A stretch of 64,000 bases of DNA. Source: an uncultured Lachnospiraceae bacterium (GTDB lineage Bacteria > Bacillota > Clostridia > Lachnospirales > Lachnospiraceae). How positions within the stretch are numbered: the stretch's first letter is position 1; each line of letters begins with the position of its first letter. Positions 43,328 to 52,203 of the stretch are shown here, piece by piece. The stretch lies in the NCBI GenBank assembly GCA_910577175.1, contig CAJTLU010000001.1, forward strand, positions 294,747 through 358,746. The letters run 5' to 3'. A program made the position numbers and the translations under genes. The notes beneath the pieces were generated by a model, which was given only the letters and a program-made list of their open reading frames with translations, did no database searches and was not told the DNA's origin.

Positions 43328-44152
43328 ATGGGAAAAAAAATCAGGTTAGTTGGAGTTTTACTTGGAAGCATGCTTCTTTTGAGCGCCTGCAAAGGAAAGG
43401 AAGAAGAGAAGGAACCTACGCCGGAGCCGACAATACGGCAGGAACAGCTTGTAACGCCGATGGAGCCCGCACCTTCTGTAACGCCTGCGGAGAGCGGGCT
43501 TGTATTCCGTTTGGAAACGGAGGAATATTCAGCAAAAGAGGGTGATGTGGAGGTGTTTCAGGCAAAGCTTGTGTATCCGGTGTTTGAAGGCGGGTGTGCC
43601 GATGCTTTGAACGAGTTTGTGTCGTCCATGATAGGCGGGTTCCGCCTGAGACTCCCGCTCTCAGAAGAAAATGCAAGACTGAATTATGCAGAGTTTTCCG
43701 GAGAGGATATAGAATATGCGTTTCCGGAAGCAGAGGAGTTAGATATCACGATAGTTGCAGAAGCAGAGGAGTGGCTCTCATTTTCCTCCCTGTGGTACGG
43801 CAATACTGGCGGACCTCACCCGAACACCTACTGCAAGACCTATGTAAGGAAGAAGGCGGACGGCAGTGAAGTGAAAATAGAGGAGTATCTGGAGCAGTAC
43901 GGGCTGACGCTGGAGGAAACGGCGGCCTATGCCGCAGAACAGGTGCGCGCCGTTTCGGAAGAAGGGATGTTCTGGGATGAAGAGGGTCTTCCGGAATCCT
44001 TTTTGAAAATTTTAGAGGAGGACCAGTGGTATCTGACGGAGAAGGGGCTGATGCTGTTTGCTAATCCATATGAGCTTGCGGCCTATGTGTATGGTAAGAT
44101 TGAGTACGAAATTCCATATGAGGTTTTGCAGCAAGGCTTGAAAAATCAATAA
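43328..44152 (+). CDS. DUF3298/RsiV-like lipoprotein
   Basis: This 274-residue lipoprotein has lipobox LLSAC (C21) and a Pro/Thr/Glu linker. Its C-terminal domain includes WYGNTGGPHPNTY and NPYELAAYVYGKIEYEIPYE, as in DUF3298 proteins and the lysozyme-binding part of RsiV. It is anchored on the outer face of the membrane. No sigma factor gene lies beside it, so an anti-sigma role is not supported. It is 112 bases after the DUF6465 gene. Confidence 0.87.
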   Translation: MGKKIRLVGVLLGSMLLLSACKGKEEEKEPTPEPTIRQEQLVTPMEPAPSVTPAESGLVFRLETEEYSAKEGDVEVFQAKLVYPVFEGGCADALNEFVSSMIGGFRLRLPLSEENARLNYAEFSGEDIEYAFPEAEELDITIVAEAEEWLSFSSLWYGNTGGPHPNTYCKTYVRKKADGSEVKIEEYLEQYGLTLEETAAYAAEQVRAVSEEGMFWDEEGLPESFLKILEEDQWYLTEKGLMLFANPYELAAYVYGKIEYEIPYEVLQQGLKNQ

Positions 44153-44205
44153 GATGTGTTATACTGGATAAAAAGATAAATTATAGTGTGCTAAGGAGGA
44201 ATACT

Positions 44206-44661
44206 ATGTTAAAAGAATTTAAGCAGTTTGCAATCAAGGGAAATATGATTGACCTGGCAGTCGGCATGATTATCGGTACGGCATTTAATAAGCTGGTATC
44301 GTCGCTTGTCAATGATATGATTATGCCGCTTCTGGGACTTCTGACGGGAAAGATTGATTTTACAAAGCTCTATATTGCATTGGACGGCAAAAAGTATGCG
44401 TCTCTTGTAGAAGCGGAAGAGCTTGGCGTAGCCTGCTTTAAATACGGCGCTTTCCTTGCGGGGCTGCTGGACTTTTTGATTATGGCGTTTGTCGTGTTCC
44501 TGTTTGTAAAGTGGATTAACAAGCTCCGCACTATGAATAAGGAGCCGGAACCGGTGAAGGCGCCGGTGACAAAGGTCTGTCCGTTCTGCAAGTCTGAGAT
44601 TGCAATGGAAGCAACCCGTTGCCCGCATTGTACTTCCGAGCAGCCGGCAGCGGAGAAATAA
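44206..44661 (+). CDS. mscL: Large-conductance mechanosensitive channel with C-terminal zinc ribbon
   Basis: This 151-residue pentameric channel releases solutes on hypo-osmotic shock. TM1 begins with GNMIDLAVGMIIGTAFNKLV, and TM2 is GLLDFLIMAFVVFLFVKWIN. The C-terminus carries CPFCKSEIAMEATRCPHC, a four-cysteine zinc ribbon absent from E. coli MscL but frequent in clostridial homologues. AAGGAGG lies 7 bases before the ATG. The gene opens a close-packed run with two metal-GTPase genes. Confidence 0.95.
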   Translation: MLKEFKQFAIKGNMIDLAVGMIIGTAFNKLVSSLVNDMIMPLLGLLTGKIDFTKLYIALDGKKYASLVEAEELGVACFKYGAFLAGLLDFLIMAFVVFLFVKWINKLRTMNKEPEPVKAPVTKVCPFCKSEIAMEATRCPHCTSEQPAAEK

Positions 44662-44679
44662 TATTTGGAGGCAGCTGAC

Positions 44680-45903
44680 ATGACAAAGATTGATATTATA
44701 TCGGGATTTCTGGGCGCAGGTAAGACTACGCTGATTAAAAAGCTTTTAGAGGAAGCATACAAAGGAGAAAAGGTTGTTCTGATTGAGAATGAGTTTGGGG
44801 AAATCGGAATTGACGGCGGATTTTTAAAGGATGCAGGCGTGGAAATTACAGAAATGAATTCCGGCTGTATCTGTTGCTCGTTAGTAGGTGATTTCGGGAA
44901 GTCCTTAAAGGAAGTTTTAGAGCGCTTTGCACCGGACCGCGTGATTATTGAGCCGTCCGGCGTAGGAAAGCTTTCCGATGTGATAAAGGCAGTGCAGGAT
45001 GTCAAGGAGGAGCTTCCGAATGCAGTGTTAAACAGCTTTTCTACCATAGTGGATGTAACAAAGGCGTCCATGTATATGAAGAATTTCGGCGAGTTTTTTA
45101 ATAACCAGGTCGAAAGTGCAAAGACAATTATTTTAAGCCGTACACAGAAGTTTGATGCGGCAAAGACAGAGATTACCGCAGAAAAGCTCCGGGCGCAGAA
45201 TCCGCGGGCGGTTCTGATTACTACGCCGTGGGACGAAATTGACGGGAAGGTAATTCTGGCTGCCATGGAGCAGGAGTCCTCTATGGAGAAAGAACTGTTA
45301 AAGGAAGCCTGCCGGCATGAAGAAGAGCATGAGCACCACCACCATGAGCACGGGGAGGAGTGCCATTGCCATGAAGAGGGACATGAGCACCATCACCATG
45401 AGCATGGGGAAGAGTGCCACTGCCACGAAGAGGAGCATGAACACCACCACCATGAGCACGGGGAGGAGTGCCATTGCCATGAAGAGGGACATGAGCATCA
45501 TCACCACGAGCATGGGGAAGAATGCCACTGTCACGAAGAGCATGAGCACCACCATCACGAGCATGGAGAGGATTGTACCTGCGGCTGTCACGACCATGAG
45601 CACCATCATCACCATCATCATGCGGATGAGGTATTTACAAGCTGGGGGAAGGAAACGCCTCATAAGTATGAGCGCGAAACCATGCGCGAGATATTAAACA
45701 AGCTTGCAAATACCGGGGAGTACGGCGTGATTCTCCGGGCAAAGGGCATGGTGCCTGCGGTTGACGGCACTTGGATTTATTTTGACCTGACGCCGGGCGA
45801 GTTTGAAGTAAGAGAGGGTACGCCGGATTATACCGGACGCATCTGCGTCATTGGCTCCGAGTTAAAGGAGAGCGGGTTAGAGACGCTGTTTGAGCTGGCA
45901 TAG
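44680..45903 (+). CDS. CobW/COG0523 GTPase with His-rich metal-binding repeats
   Basis: This 407-residue metal chaperone-type GTPase has Walker A GFLGAGKTT at the start, the CxCC metal-transfer motif in NSGCICCSL, and GTPase motifs EPSGVGK and SRTQKFD. Between residues about 214 and 314 lies a His/Glu/Cys repeat (HEEGHEHHHHEHGEECHC, 18 residues per unit) that should bind zinc or nickel. The C-terminal CobW_C domain resumes at YERETMREILNKLANTGEYG. The start is ATG 44680 with TTGGAGG. It lies 18 bases after mscL and 28 before a second CobW-type gene. Confidence 0.93.
   Translation: MTKIDIISGFLGAGKTTLIKKLLEEAYKGEKVVLIENEFGEIGIDGGFLKDAGVEITEMNSGCICCSLVGDFGKSLKEVLERFAPDRVIIEPSGVGKLSDVIKAVQDVKEELPNAVLNSFSTIVDVTKASMYMKNFGEFFNNQVESAKTIILSRTQKFDAAKTEITAEKLRAQNPRAVLITTPWDEIDGKVILAAMEQESSMEKELLKEACRHEEEHEHHHHEHGEECHCHEEGHEHHHHEHGEECHCHEEEHEHHHHEHGEECHCHEEGHEHHHHEHGEECHCHEEHEHHHHEHGEDCTCGCHDHEHHHHHHHADEVFTSWGKETPHKYERETMREILNKLANTGEYGVILRAKGMVPAVDGTWIYFDLTPGEFEVREGTPDYTGRICVIGSELKESGLETLFELA
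45319..45620 (+). repeat. Tandem 54-bp repeats in the CobW gene
   Basis: About five units encode HEE(E/G)HEHHHHEHGEECHC. Units alternate between EEE and EEG versions, so the higher-order period is 108 bases. The last unit is degenerate (EDCTCGC) and leads into HDHEHHHHHHH. The region is prone to slippage and to assembly error. Confidence 0.9.
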
Positions 45904-45931
45904 GCGGGAAGTAAGAAGAGAGGATCCGGTT

Positions 45932-46873
45932 ATGGAGATACCTGTATATATTATTACCGGCTTTTTAGAGAGCGGTAAAACTACTTTTATCAAGGAAACC
46001 CTGGAGGACCCGAATTTTGCTTCGGGCGAAAAGACGGTTCTTTTTCTCTGTGAAGAGGGAATGGAAGAGTACGACCAGGCGGCGTTAGAAAAGGACAATG
46101 TTTTTCTGGTTCCGGTGGAGTCGGAGGAGGAATTGACGCCGGCTTTTCTGAAAAAGTATCAGAATGAATATCGTCCGAAGCGTGTGATAATCGAGTTTAA
46201 CGGAACATGGAGCATGTCCGGCTTTATTGACCGTGGGATGCCGAGGGACTGGGAGCTGGCGCAGATGATTACGCTCGCCGATGCCGGAACATTTGAGGTA
46301 TATATGAGCAATATGCGCCAGATGATGGCGGAGCAGATTAATTTTACGGAGCTTGTGATTTTTAACCGCTGTACGAAGGATACAAAACGCAATACGTTCC
46401 GTAAGGCAGTGCGCGCCTTGAACCGCCGTGCGCAGGTGTTGTTTGAATCGGAGGACGGAAATGACGGTTTTGATGACGAAATTGACCTGCCGTATGATTT
46501 GAATGCCACTGTTATTGAGATTGAAGATGACGATTACGGCATTTTTTATCTTGACGCGTTGGACCAGCCGCAGAAGTATGCGGGAAAGACGGTGCGTTTT
46601 ACAGCGATGGTTTATAAGGGCAGGGAACTGCCGAAGGGCTATTTTGTGCCGGGACGTTTTGCTATGACGTGCTGCGCAGATGATATCGGATTTGTCGGGA
46701 TGCTTTGTAAAGGAGCACAGGCAGATAATTTTAAGCTGCGCGACTGGGTCAAGGTAACGGCGAAGGTGCAGGTGGAATACCAAAGAGAATATAACGGAGA
46801 AGGTCCGGTCTTATATCTGGAGGATATGGTGCACACGGAAAAGCCAAAAGAGCATTTAATTTACATGAATTAA
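45932..46873 (+). CDS. CobW-type GTPase fused to a YcgQ/DUF1980-like OB domain
   Basis: The 313-residue protein has an N-terminal P-loop GFLESGKTT with the CobW fold (RPKRVIIEFNGTW, NFTELVIFNRC). It lacks the CxCC metal motif of its neighbour. The C-terminal 120 residues (YAGKTVRFTAMVYKGRELPK, FVPGRFAMTCCADDIGFVGM) match the C-terminal region of the TIGR03943/YcgQ membrane proteins linked to zinc permeases. The combination suggests delivery of a metal to a membrane partner. ATG 45932 has GAGAGGA upstream. Confidence 0.85.
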   Translation: MEIPVYIITGFLESGKTTFIKETLEDPNFASGEKTVLFLCEEGMEEYDQAALEKDNVFLVPVESEEELTPAFLKKYQNEYRPKRVIIEFNGTWSMSGFIDRGMPRDWELAQMITLADAGTFEVYMSNMRQMMAEQINFTELVIFNRCTKDTKRNTFRKAVRALNRRAQVLFESEDGNDGFDDEIDLPYDLNATVIEIEDDDYGIFYLDALDQPQKYAGKTVRFTAMVYKGRELPKGYFVPGRFAMTCCADDIGFVGMLCKGAQADNFKLRDWVKVTAKVQVEYQREYNGEGPVLYLEDMVHTEKPKEHLIYMN

Positions 46874-46891
46874 GGAATGTGAGGAAGCATT

Positions 46892-48703
46892 ATGAGGCAG
46901 ACAGGCAGGAAAGCAGGAATCCGAAGCTTAATCGGATTTGAGGTCTTTGTAAAAACCGCCTGTCTGTCTTTTTGTTTTCCGTTGTTCCGGCTGTTGTTGA
47001 AGCTTTGCATCCGCGCTGCCGGGTACAGCTATATTACAAAAGAAAATCTGCCTGCGCTTGTACTGTCTCCGTGTTCCATTGCCTGTATTATTTTCGGACT
47101 GGCAGCCGCGGCGCTGTTTGTTTTATTTGAAATGAATACGGTGAACCTTGCGCTGCAGAATAACCGGTCAGGCATCAGGGGAACCGTTCCGGATTTATTT
47201 TACGGGGGCCTTGAAAAGACGGGAAGGATGTTTGAGAGAAAGCGGCAGGGAGTTTTATTAGCGTTTCTGGCACTGTTGTTTGTTGTGCTTGTCAATCTTC
47301 CAGTTGTGCTTTTTTTGCTCTTTGGAATCGGGCAGACCAAAGGAGCGGCCAATGCCGTCTTACAGCCTCCCGGAATTTTTCTGCTGGTTGTGGCAGCCCT
47401 TCTTTTATGGTGGGCAGCGCTGCCCGGCTGTTTTATTGTATTTTGGTCCGGGACTGGAAATGGTGCCGTGCGGAAGGTGTTCCGCCTGGGCGGCAGAGGA
47501 ATCCGGCAGTATTACGGCAGGATATTCCGGGGACTTTTTGTGCGGAGTATCGTTCTGTTTGTTTTAGAAAGCATTGTGTATTTTTCGGGACTGGTTCTGA
47601 TGATTGTATTTGTCCTGTGGCTTACGCCGGAAACGGTTTCCGCTGTGCTGCTGATACGTCTGTTTCAGAGATATCATTTTATTATTTGTATTCTGTTTGC
47701 CTCGGTGAATGCGGTAATTTATGAGTATTTTTGTGCAAGTCTTTTTTTTGATGAGGGACTTGAAGGGGCAGTGCGTTACCGTACAGAGAAAAGGGAAGTA
47801 TATGTGGGAAGATATGTTGCGAAAAGGAACCGCCGGAGGAAGGTGCTTTTCTGGGGTGCTGTTGTGGCGCTGTCCGGCCTGGCTATGGTACAGATGACGG
47901 CATTTTTTCAAAACGGGAACTTATTTCTGGCGAGAACGTTGGATGTGCTATGTATTACGGCACACCGCGGGGCGTCGGATGGAGCGCCTGAAAATACCGC
48001 GGCGGCTGTTGAGTTGGCGGTAAAGGAGGCTGCGGATTATGTAGAAATCGATGTGCGCCTTACGGCAGATGGCGTGGCGGTATTGCTGCATGATGCCGCC
48101 TTATTCCGGACGACGAGGGTTCCAAAGTACATCGGGGAAGTTACTTATGAGGAGGTGTGCGGATACGATGCCGGGAGCAGCTATTCTCCAGAATTTGCCG
48201 GGGAAAGGGTTCCGAGCCTGGAGGAGATATTAGAACGCTACGGCGGGGAAATCGGTTTTAATATAGAGCTAAAGACCGCTGGGGACAGGGTGCTGGCGGA
48301 GACAGTGGTTGAGCTGGTAGAGCGCTATCATCTGGAGCAGAGCTGCGTCATTACGTCGTCCTTTTATCAGCAGCTGGTATGGGTAAAGGAGTTGAACAAG
48401 GACTTGAAAACGGGATATATTCTGCCTCTTGTATATGGGGAGTTTTATAAAAGCGAGGCAGCCGACTTTTTCAGCATCCATTCCGGATTTGTTTCGGAAG
48501 CTCTTGTGGAACAGGTGCATTCCGTCGGAAAAGAAATTCATGTGTGGACGGTAAACCGGGAAAATGAATTGAAACGGATGAAAGCAATCGGAGTGGATAA
48601 TATTATTACGGATAAGCCTGCTTATGCCAGAGAGGTTATTTATGAAAGCGCATTGGCAGAGACAATAGAAGAATGGATTTTACTTCTGGCACCAAAAAAA
48701 TAG
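46892..48703 (+). CDS. Membrane-anchored glycerophosphodiester phosphodiesterase
   Basis: This 603-residue protein has an N-terminal half of about eight transmembrane helices (GPDPase_memb type) and a C-terminal GDPD domain from about residue 352. Catalytic H358 lies in TAHRGASDGAPENT, metal ligands in YVEIDVRLT, and the second histidine in LLHDA. It hydrolyses glycerophosphodiesters from lipid or lipoteichoic-acid turnover, outside the membrane. It begins 18 bases after the CobW-DUF1980 gene with a weak GTGAGGAAG site, probably in the same operon. Confidence 0.92.
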   Translation: MRQTGRKAGIRSLIGFEVFVKTACLSFCFPLFRLLLKLCIRAAGYSYITKENLPALVLSPCSIACIIFGLAAAALFVLFEMNTVNLALQNNRSGIRGTVPDLFYGGLEKTGRMFERKRQGVLLAFLALLFVVLVNLPVVLFLLFGIGQTKGAANAVLQPPGIFLLVVAALLLWWAALPGCFIVFWSGTGNGAVRKVFRLGGRGIRQYYGRIFRGLFVRSIVLFVLESIVYFSGLVLMIVFVLWLTPETVSAVLLIRLFQRYHFIICILFASVNAVIYEYFCASLFFDEGLEGAVRYRTEKREVYVGRYVAKRNRRRKVLFWGAVVALSGLAMVQMTAFFQNGNLFLARTLDVLCITAHRGASDGAPENTAAAVELAVKEAADYVEIDVRLTADGVAVLLHDAALFRTTRVPKYIGEVTYEEVCGYDAGSSYSPEFAGERVPSLEEILERYGGEIGFNIELKTAGDRVLAETVVELVERYHLEQSCVITSSFYQQLVWVKELNKDLKTGYILPLVYGEFYKSEAADFFSIHSGFVSEALVEQVHSVGKEIHVWTVNRENELKRMKAIGVDNIITDKPAYAREVIYESALAETIEEWILLLAPKK

Positions 48704-48768
48704 CCGCAGAGTGCAACATTACAGTTTCCTGCCGTATTATAGTAAGTAGAACGTAAACGGAGGTTAGT

Positions 48769-49560
48769 ATGGCAGTAACAATTGCATTGGATGCCGGACA
48801 TGGCGGATATGACAGCGGCGCAGTTTATCAGGGCAGAAGGGAAAAGGATGACAATCTTGCGCTTGCACTTGCAGTCGGCGAGATTCTGCAGAACAGCGGA
48901 GTGAATGTAGTTTACACAAGAACGGAGGATGTGTATGATTCTCCGGTCAGGAAGGCACAGATAGGCAACGAGTCAGGAGCGGACTATTTCATTTCGCTGC
49001 ACCGGAATTCCAGTCCGTCTGACAATCAGTATTCCGGCGTAGAAACGCTTCTTTACGATGAAAACGGTATTAAGGCGGATATGGCAGAGGCAATCAATGA
49101 GCAGCTTGCGGAGGTCGGGTTTAATAATCTCGGACTGAATATCCGCAGAGACCTTGCCGTACTGCGGCGTACACAGATGCCGGCACTTCTTGTCGAGGTT
49201 GGCTTTATCAATACGGATGCGGATAATGCGCTTCTGGATGCGCGCTTTGACGATACAGCGCAGGCAATTGCAGACGGAATTCTGCAGACGATTTCCGGCG
49301 AAATCGGCGATGATAATGATACCAGTACCCCGGAACCGGAGAATACGGCCTATGCAGTGCAGGTCGGACTGTTCCGTAATCCGGAAAATGCAGATAATTT
49401 ATATCGGGAGCTGGTGGCGCTTGGAATACCGTCGGATATCGGACGCAGCGGAAGCTTTTATGCGGTGCGTGCAGGTAGGACCGAGAACCTGAATGAAGCG
49501 GTTGCATTGCAGCAGGAATTACAACAGTTAGGCTATGATACGCTGGTGGTAACGCTGTAA
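48769..49560 (+). CDS. N-acetylmuramoyl-L-alanine amidase with SPOR domain (CwlC/CwlD-like)
   Basis: This 263-residue amidase_3 enzyme has zinc ligands H11 (DAGHGGYDSGA), E25 (REKDDNL) and H in SLHRNSSP, with catalytic E in LLVEVGFIN. The C-terminal 70 residues are a SPOR peptidoglycan-binding domain (YAVQVGLFRNPENADNLYRE). There is no signal peptide, as in mother-cell amidases that act on spore or sporangium wall (CwlC). AACGGAGG precedes the ATG. It converges with the CmpB-like gene, with the stops one base apart. Confidence 0.92.
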   Translation: MAVTIALDAGHGGYDSGAVYQGRREKDDNLALALAVGEILQNSGVNVVYTRTEDVYDSPVRKAQIGNESGADYFISLHRNSSPSDNQYSGVETLLYDENGIKADMAEAINEQLAEVGFNNLGLNIRRDLAVLRRTQMPALLVEVGFINTDADNALLDARFDDTAQAIADGILQTISGEIGDDNDTSTPEPENTAYAVQVGLFRNPENADNLYRELVALGIPSDIGRSGSFYAVRAGRTENLNEAVALQQELQQLGYDTLVVTL

Positions 49561-49561
49561 A

Positions 49562-49984
49562 CTATTTTTTGCAGAGGATTTTTTCAAACAGCAGTCCTGC
49601 GGCAGCCCAGCAGGGCGCATAGTCCAGGCGGATGACCCCTTTGCAGTTTAATTTTGCATTGCTGTAGTCCCATGGGCAGGCATTGTGCTTTTTTAAAAGA
49701 GAGCCGCTGACAAATTCACAGAAAAAGATGCCTGCGGCATAAACGGAGCCGCGCAGATAAGCGGGAAGTACCTTTATCTGCTTATAAACGGAAGGGATAA
49801 AGGCAGCAAGTCCGTAAATCGGAAACATCCAGACGGAAGTACGGCAGAGCAGCCGTTTGTCCTTTGTGTGGTCCTTTAAGGAGCCGAGACCTGTCCAGAA
49901 ACATTCGATACACCAGCCAATCAGACCGCAGCGGCAGAAGTCAAGGCTGAAACGCCGTGCGGCGGGAAGGGGAAGAAAGCGCAT
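49562..49984 (-). CDS. CmpB-like putative ABC-transporter membrane protein
   Basis: This 140-residue protein has about four helices with CGLIGWCIECFWTG and FPIYGLAAFIPSVYK, resembling the ABC_trans_CmpB (PF06541-type) family of unknown function. The ribosome site AGGAGG (minus strand, at 49991-49996) lies 6 bases before ATG 49984 and is buried in the 3' arm of the tyrA terminator hairpin. Its translation may therefore depend on whether transcription starts upstream or within the hairpin. Confidence 0.78.
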   Translation of the reverse strand: MRFLPLPAARRFSLDFCRCGLIGWCIECFWTGLGSLKDHTKDKRLLCRTSVWMFPIYGLAAFIPSVYKQIKVLPAYLRGSVYAAGIFFCEFVSGSLLKKHNACPWDYSNAKLNCKGVIRLDYAPCWAAAGLLFEKILCKK

Positions 49985-49985
49985 A

Positions 49986-50052
49986 AAAAACCTCCTGCTT
50001 GTTCTTTTGCCATAGTATTTGTAAGCGGTAAGGAACTATGCAGGAGGTTTTT
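49986..50052 (-). terminator. Terminator of aroF-tyrA containing the next gene's ribosome site
   Basis: On the minus strand AAAAACCTCCTGC (50040-50052) pairs with GCAGGAGGTTTTT (49986-49998), with an inner CATAGT/ACTATG stem. The 3' arm ends in a T-run and includes the AGGAGG site of the CmpB-like gene. It serves as terminator and, on read-through, would mask translation. Confidence 0.8.
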
Positions 50053-50057
50053 GGCTA

Positions 50058-51149
50058 TTACCGGTAGACAGAAAAATGACTGTCAGAAAGCAGGGAAAAG
50101 GCACGGTCAAGCGAATCCTTGTCATAAAATTCGATACGGAGCGCACCTTGCTCATAAGCACGATTATGCACGATGCCGATATTTTTCATGCTGATGCCAT
50201 GACCTGCTAAGATAGTGGCAAAGGTTGCAATCGCGCCTGCCTCGTCCCGTAAGTCCGCATGCAGGACGAAAGCTTCGGGAAGTACACCCTTGCGCTCCTG
50301 CAGAGTGCTCCGGAAGCTGCCTGCTTCGGAAAAAAGAGAATGTACTGCCGCCTTATCTGCATGGGAAAGAGCGGTTTCTGCTTCGCTCAGCAGGGAAATG
50401 TAGCGGCGCAGTACCGGAAGTACAGCCGTTGTATTTGCGGACAGGATGCTTTCCCAGAGCGCAGGAGAGGAAGAAGCAATGCGGGTAATATCCTTAAAGC
50501 CGCCTGCCGCTAACAAGCGCATCGTATCGGCATCCTTTGAGGTGCGCACCAGATTGACAAGCTGTGCTGCAATCAGGTGCGGTACATGGCTGATTGCGGC
50601 AACAGCAATATCATGCTCCTGCGGGGCAAGCAGAACAGGAATGGAGCGGAGTTTCTTTACCAGAGAAAGAAAGCGGTCTGCCTTTTCCTGCGGAACATTC
50701 TCAGACATCGTGACAGCATAATAAGCGTTCTCTAAAAGAAGCGCATTGCTGTTTGCAAATCCGGTACGCTCAGAGCCGGTCATAGGATGTCCGCCGATAA
50801 AATCTGCCGAAAGACCAGCCTGCTCTGCTGCGATATGAATGCCGGATTTTACGCTGCCGACATCTGTGAGAATAGCGTCCGGACGAAGGATGCCCTTTAA
50901 TTGCGGCAGATATTCGATGTTTTTGTCGACCGGCGCACACAGAAAAATATAATCGCAGTCACGGAATGCCTCCAGGGAAAATACTATGTCATCTGCTACA
51001 TTTGCCTCCACGGCGCCGCGGAGGTCTTCCGAAAGCTCCGGTCTTCTGGAATAGGCAATCATGCGGCTGTCAGGGAACGTTTCGCGGAGCGCTCTGGCAA
51101 GCGAGCCTCCGATCAGGCCGAGACCGATAAATCCAAACTGTTCGTTCAT
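50058..51149 (-). CDS. tyrA: Prephenate dehydrogenase with ACT domain
   Basis: The enzyme oxidises prephenate to 4-hydroxyphenylpyruvate for tyrosine. The 363-residue protein has the NAD-binding GFIGLGLIGGSLA (5-17), catalytic-region motifs DVGSVKSG and FIGGHPMTGSERTGF, and a C-terminal ACT domain from about residue 290 (VLHADLRDEAGAIATFATIL) for feedback control. ATG 51149 has AAGGAG 10 bases upstream. It follows aroF by 11 bases on the same strand. Confidence 0.95.
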   Translation of the reverse strand: MNEQFGFIGLGLIGGSLARALRETFPDSRMIAYSRRPELSEDLRGAVEANVADDIVFSLEAFRDCDYIFLCAPVDKNIEYLPQLKGILRPDAILTDVGSVKSGIHIAAEQAGLSADFIGGHPMTGSERTGFANSNALLLENAYYAVTMSENVPQEKADRFLSLVKKLRSIPVLLAPQEHDIAVAAISHVPHLIAAQLVNLVRTSKDADTMRLLAAGGFKDITRIASSSPALWESILSANTTAVLPVLRRYISLLSEAETALSHADKAAVHSLFSEAGSFRSTLQERKGVLPEAFVLHADLRDEAGAIATFATILAGHGISMKNIGIVHNRAYEQGALRIEFYDKDSLDRAFSLLSDSHFSVYR

Positions 51150-51160
51150 TTTGTGTCTCC

Positions 51161-52177
51161 TTATGCAAGAGGTTTTCCCATCAGCGCGGCAACCGGACGA
51201 AGCGTGTTGCAAAGCTCTTCAAACTGAGGGAAAGTAAGCGACTGCGGACCGTCGGAAAGTGCCTTTTCCGGGTGCGGATGGGTTTCAATCATCAGACCGT
51301 CTGCCCCGGCGGCTACAGCGGCAAGTGCAAGCGGTTTTACATAATCGCGGACACCGGTAGCGTGGCTCGGGTCTACGATAATCGGAAGGTGGCTCTTGGA
51401 ACGGATGACCGGCACAGCACTTAAATCTAACGTATTGCGGGTTGCCGTTTCAAAGGTACGGATTCCGCGCTCGCAGAGTACGACATTCGGATTGCCTTCG
51501 GCAAGAATATACTCGGCAGCATTCAGCCACTCTTCAATCGTAGCGGACAAGCCGCGCTTTAACAAGACAGGAAGCTTAGTTTTTCCGGCTTCTTTTAAAA
51601 GGAAAAAGTTCTGCATGTTTCTGGCGCCGATTTGCAGCATGTCCACATACTTTACGGCGGCATCTATGGCAGCCTGGCTGGTAACCTCGCAGACAACCGG
51701 AAGCCCCGTGGCTTCCCTTGCCTCCTTCATCAGCCGGAGTCCGTCCTCTTCCATGCCCTGGAAAGAATAAGGAGAGGTACGCGGTTTGTAAGCCCCGCCG
51801 CGCAGAATCTGTGCGCCTGCTTTCTTTATGGCAACTGCGGTCTCCATGACCTGTTCCGCAGATTCCACGGCACAAGGTCCTGACATAATGACGAGGTTGT
51901 TTCCGCCGATGCTTGTATTGCCCACTTTTACGATGGTCGGTTCGGGATGGAACTTTTTATTTGTGAGCTTATAGCTTTCCGTAACCGGAAGGATGCGGTC
52001 GACGCCTTCTGCAATTTCCAGGTTCTTATCGGCTAATGCGGTCTTGTCGCCGACAACGCCGATAATCGTGACCTCATGTCCGGTGGAAAGATGGGTCTCC
52101 AGTCCGTTTTGGCGGATAAAGTTTACAATATGGTCAATGGCCGCCGCACTGGCGTCCGGTTTCATAATAATAATCAT
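51161..52177 (-). CDS. aroF: 3-deoxy-7-phosphoheptulonate synthase (DAHP synthase, AroA-beta type)
   Basis: The enzyme condenses phosphoenolpyruvate and erythrose-4-phosphate, the first shikimate step. The 338-residue protein has an N-terminal ferredoxin-like regulatory domain (1-65, MIIIMKPDASAAAIDHIVNF) and a KDO8P-like barrel with VIMSGPCAVES, GGAYKPRTSPYSFQG, CERGIRTFE and VDPSHATG. The N-terminal extension is the likely effector-binding part. GATACCAACC before the ATG contains AGGAGAT 9 bases upstream. It has its own promoter and a leader hairpin. Confidence 0.95.
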   Translation of the reverse strand: MIIIMKPDASAAAIDHIVNFIRQNGLETHLSTGHEVTIIGVVGDKTALADKNLEIAEGVDRILPVTESYKLTNKKFHPEPTIVKVGNTSIGGNNLVIMSGPCAVESAEQVMETAVAIKKAGAQILRGGAYKPRTSPYSFQGMEEDGLRLMKEAREATGLPVVCEVTSQAAIDAAVKYVDMLQIGARNMQNFFLLKEAGKTKLPVLLKRGLSATIEEWLNAAEYILAEGNPNVVLCERGIRTFETATRNTLDLSAVPVIRSKSHLPIIVDPSHATGVRDYVKPLALAAVAAGADGLMIETHPHPEKALSDGPQSLTFPQFEELCNTLRPVAALMGKPLA

Positions 52178-52203
52178 GGTTGGTATCTCCTGTATGAAAA
52201 ATT

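Noticed and set aside
44370..45266. 298-codon antisense frame over mscL and the CobW gene
   Set aside because: Ser/Thr/Phe-rich shadow of two well-supported genes on the other strand.
45319..45620. Tandem repeats as a CRISPR array
   Set aside because: The units are adjacent without spacers, are in frame, and encode a His-rich domain.
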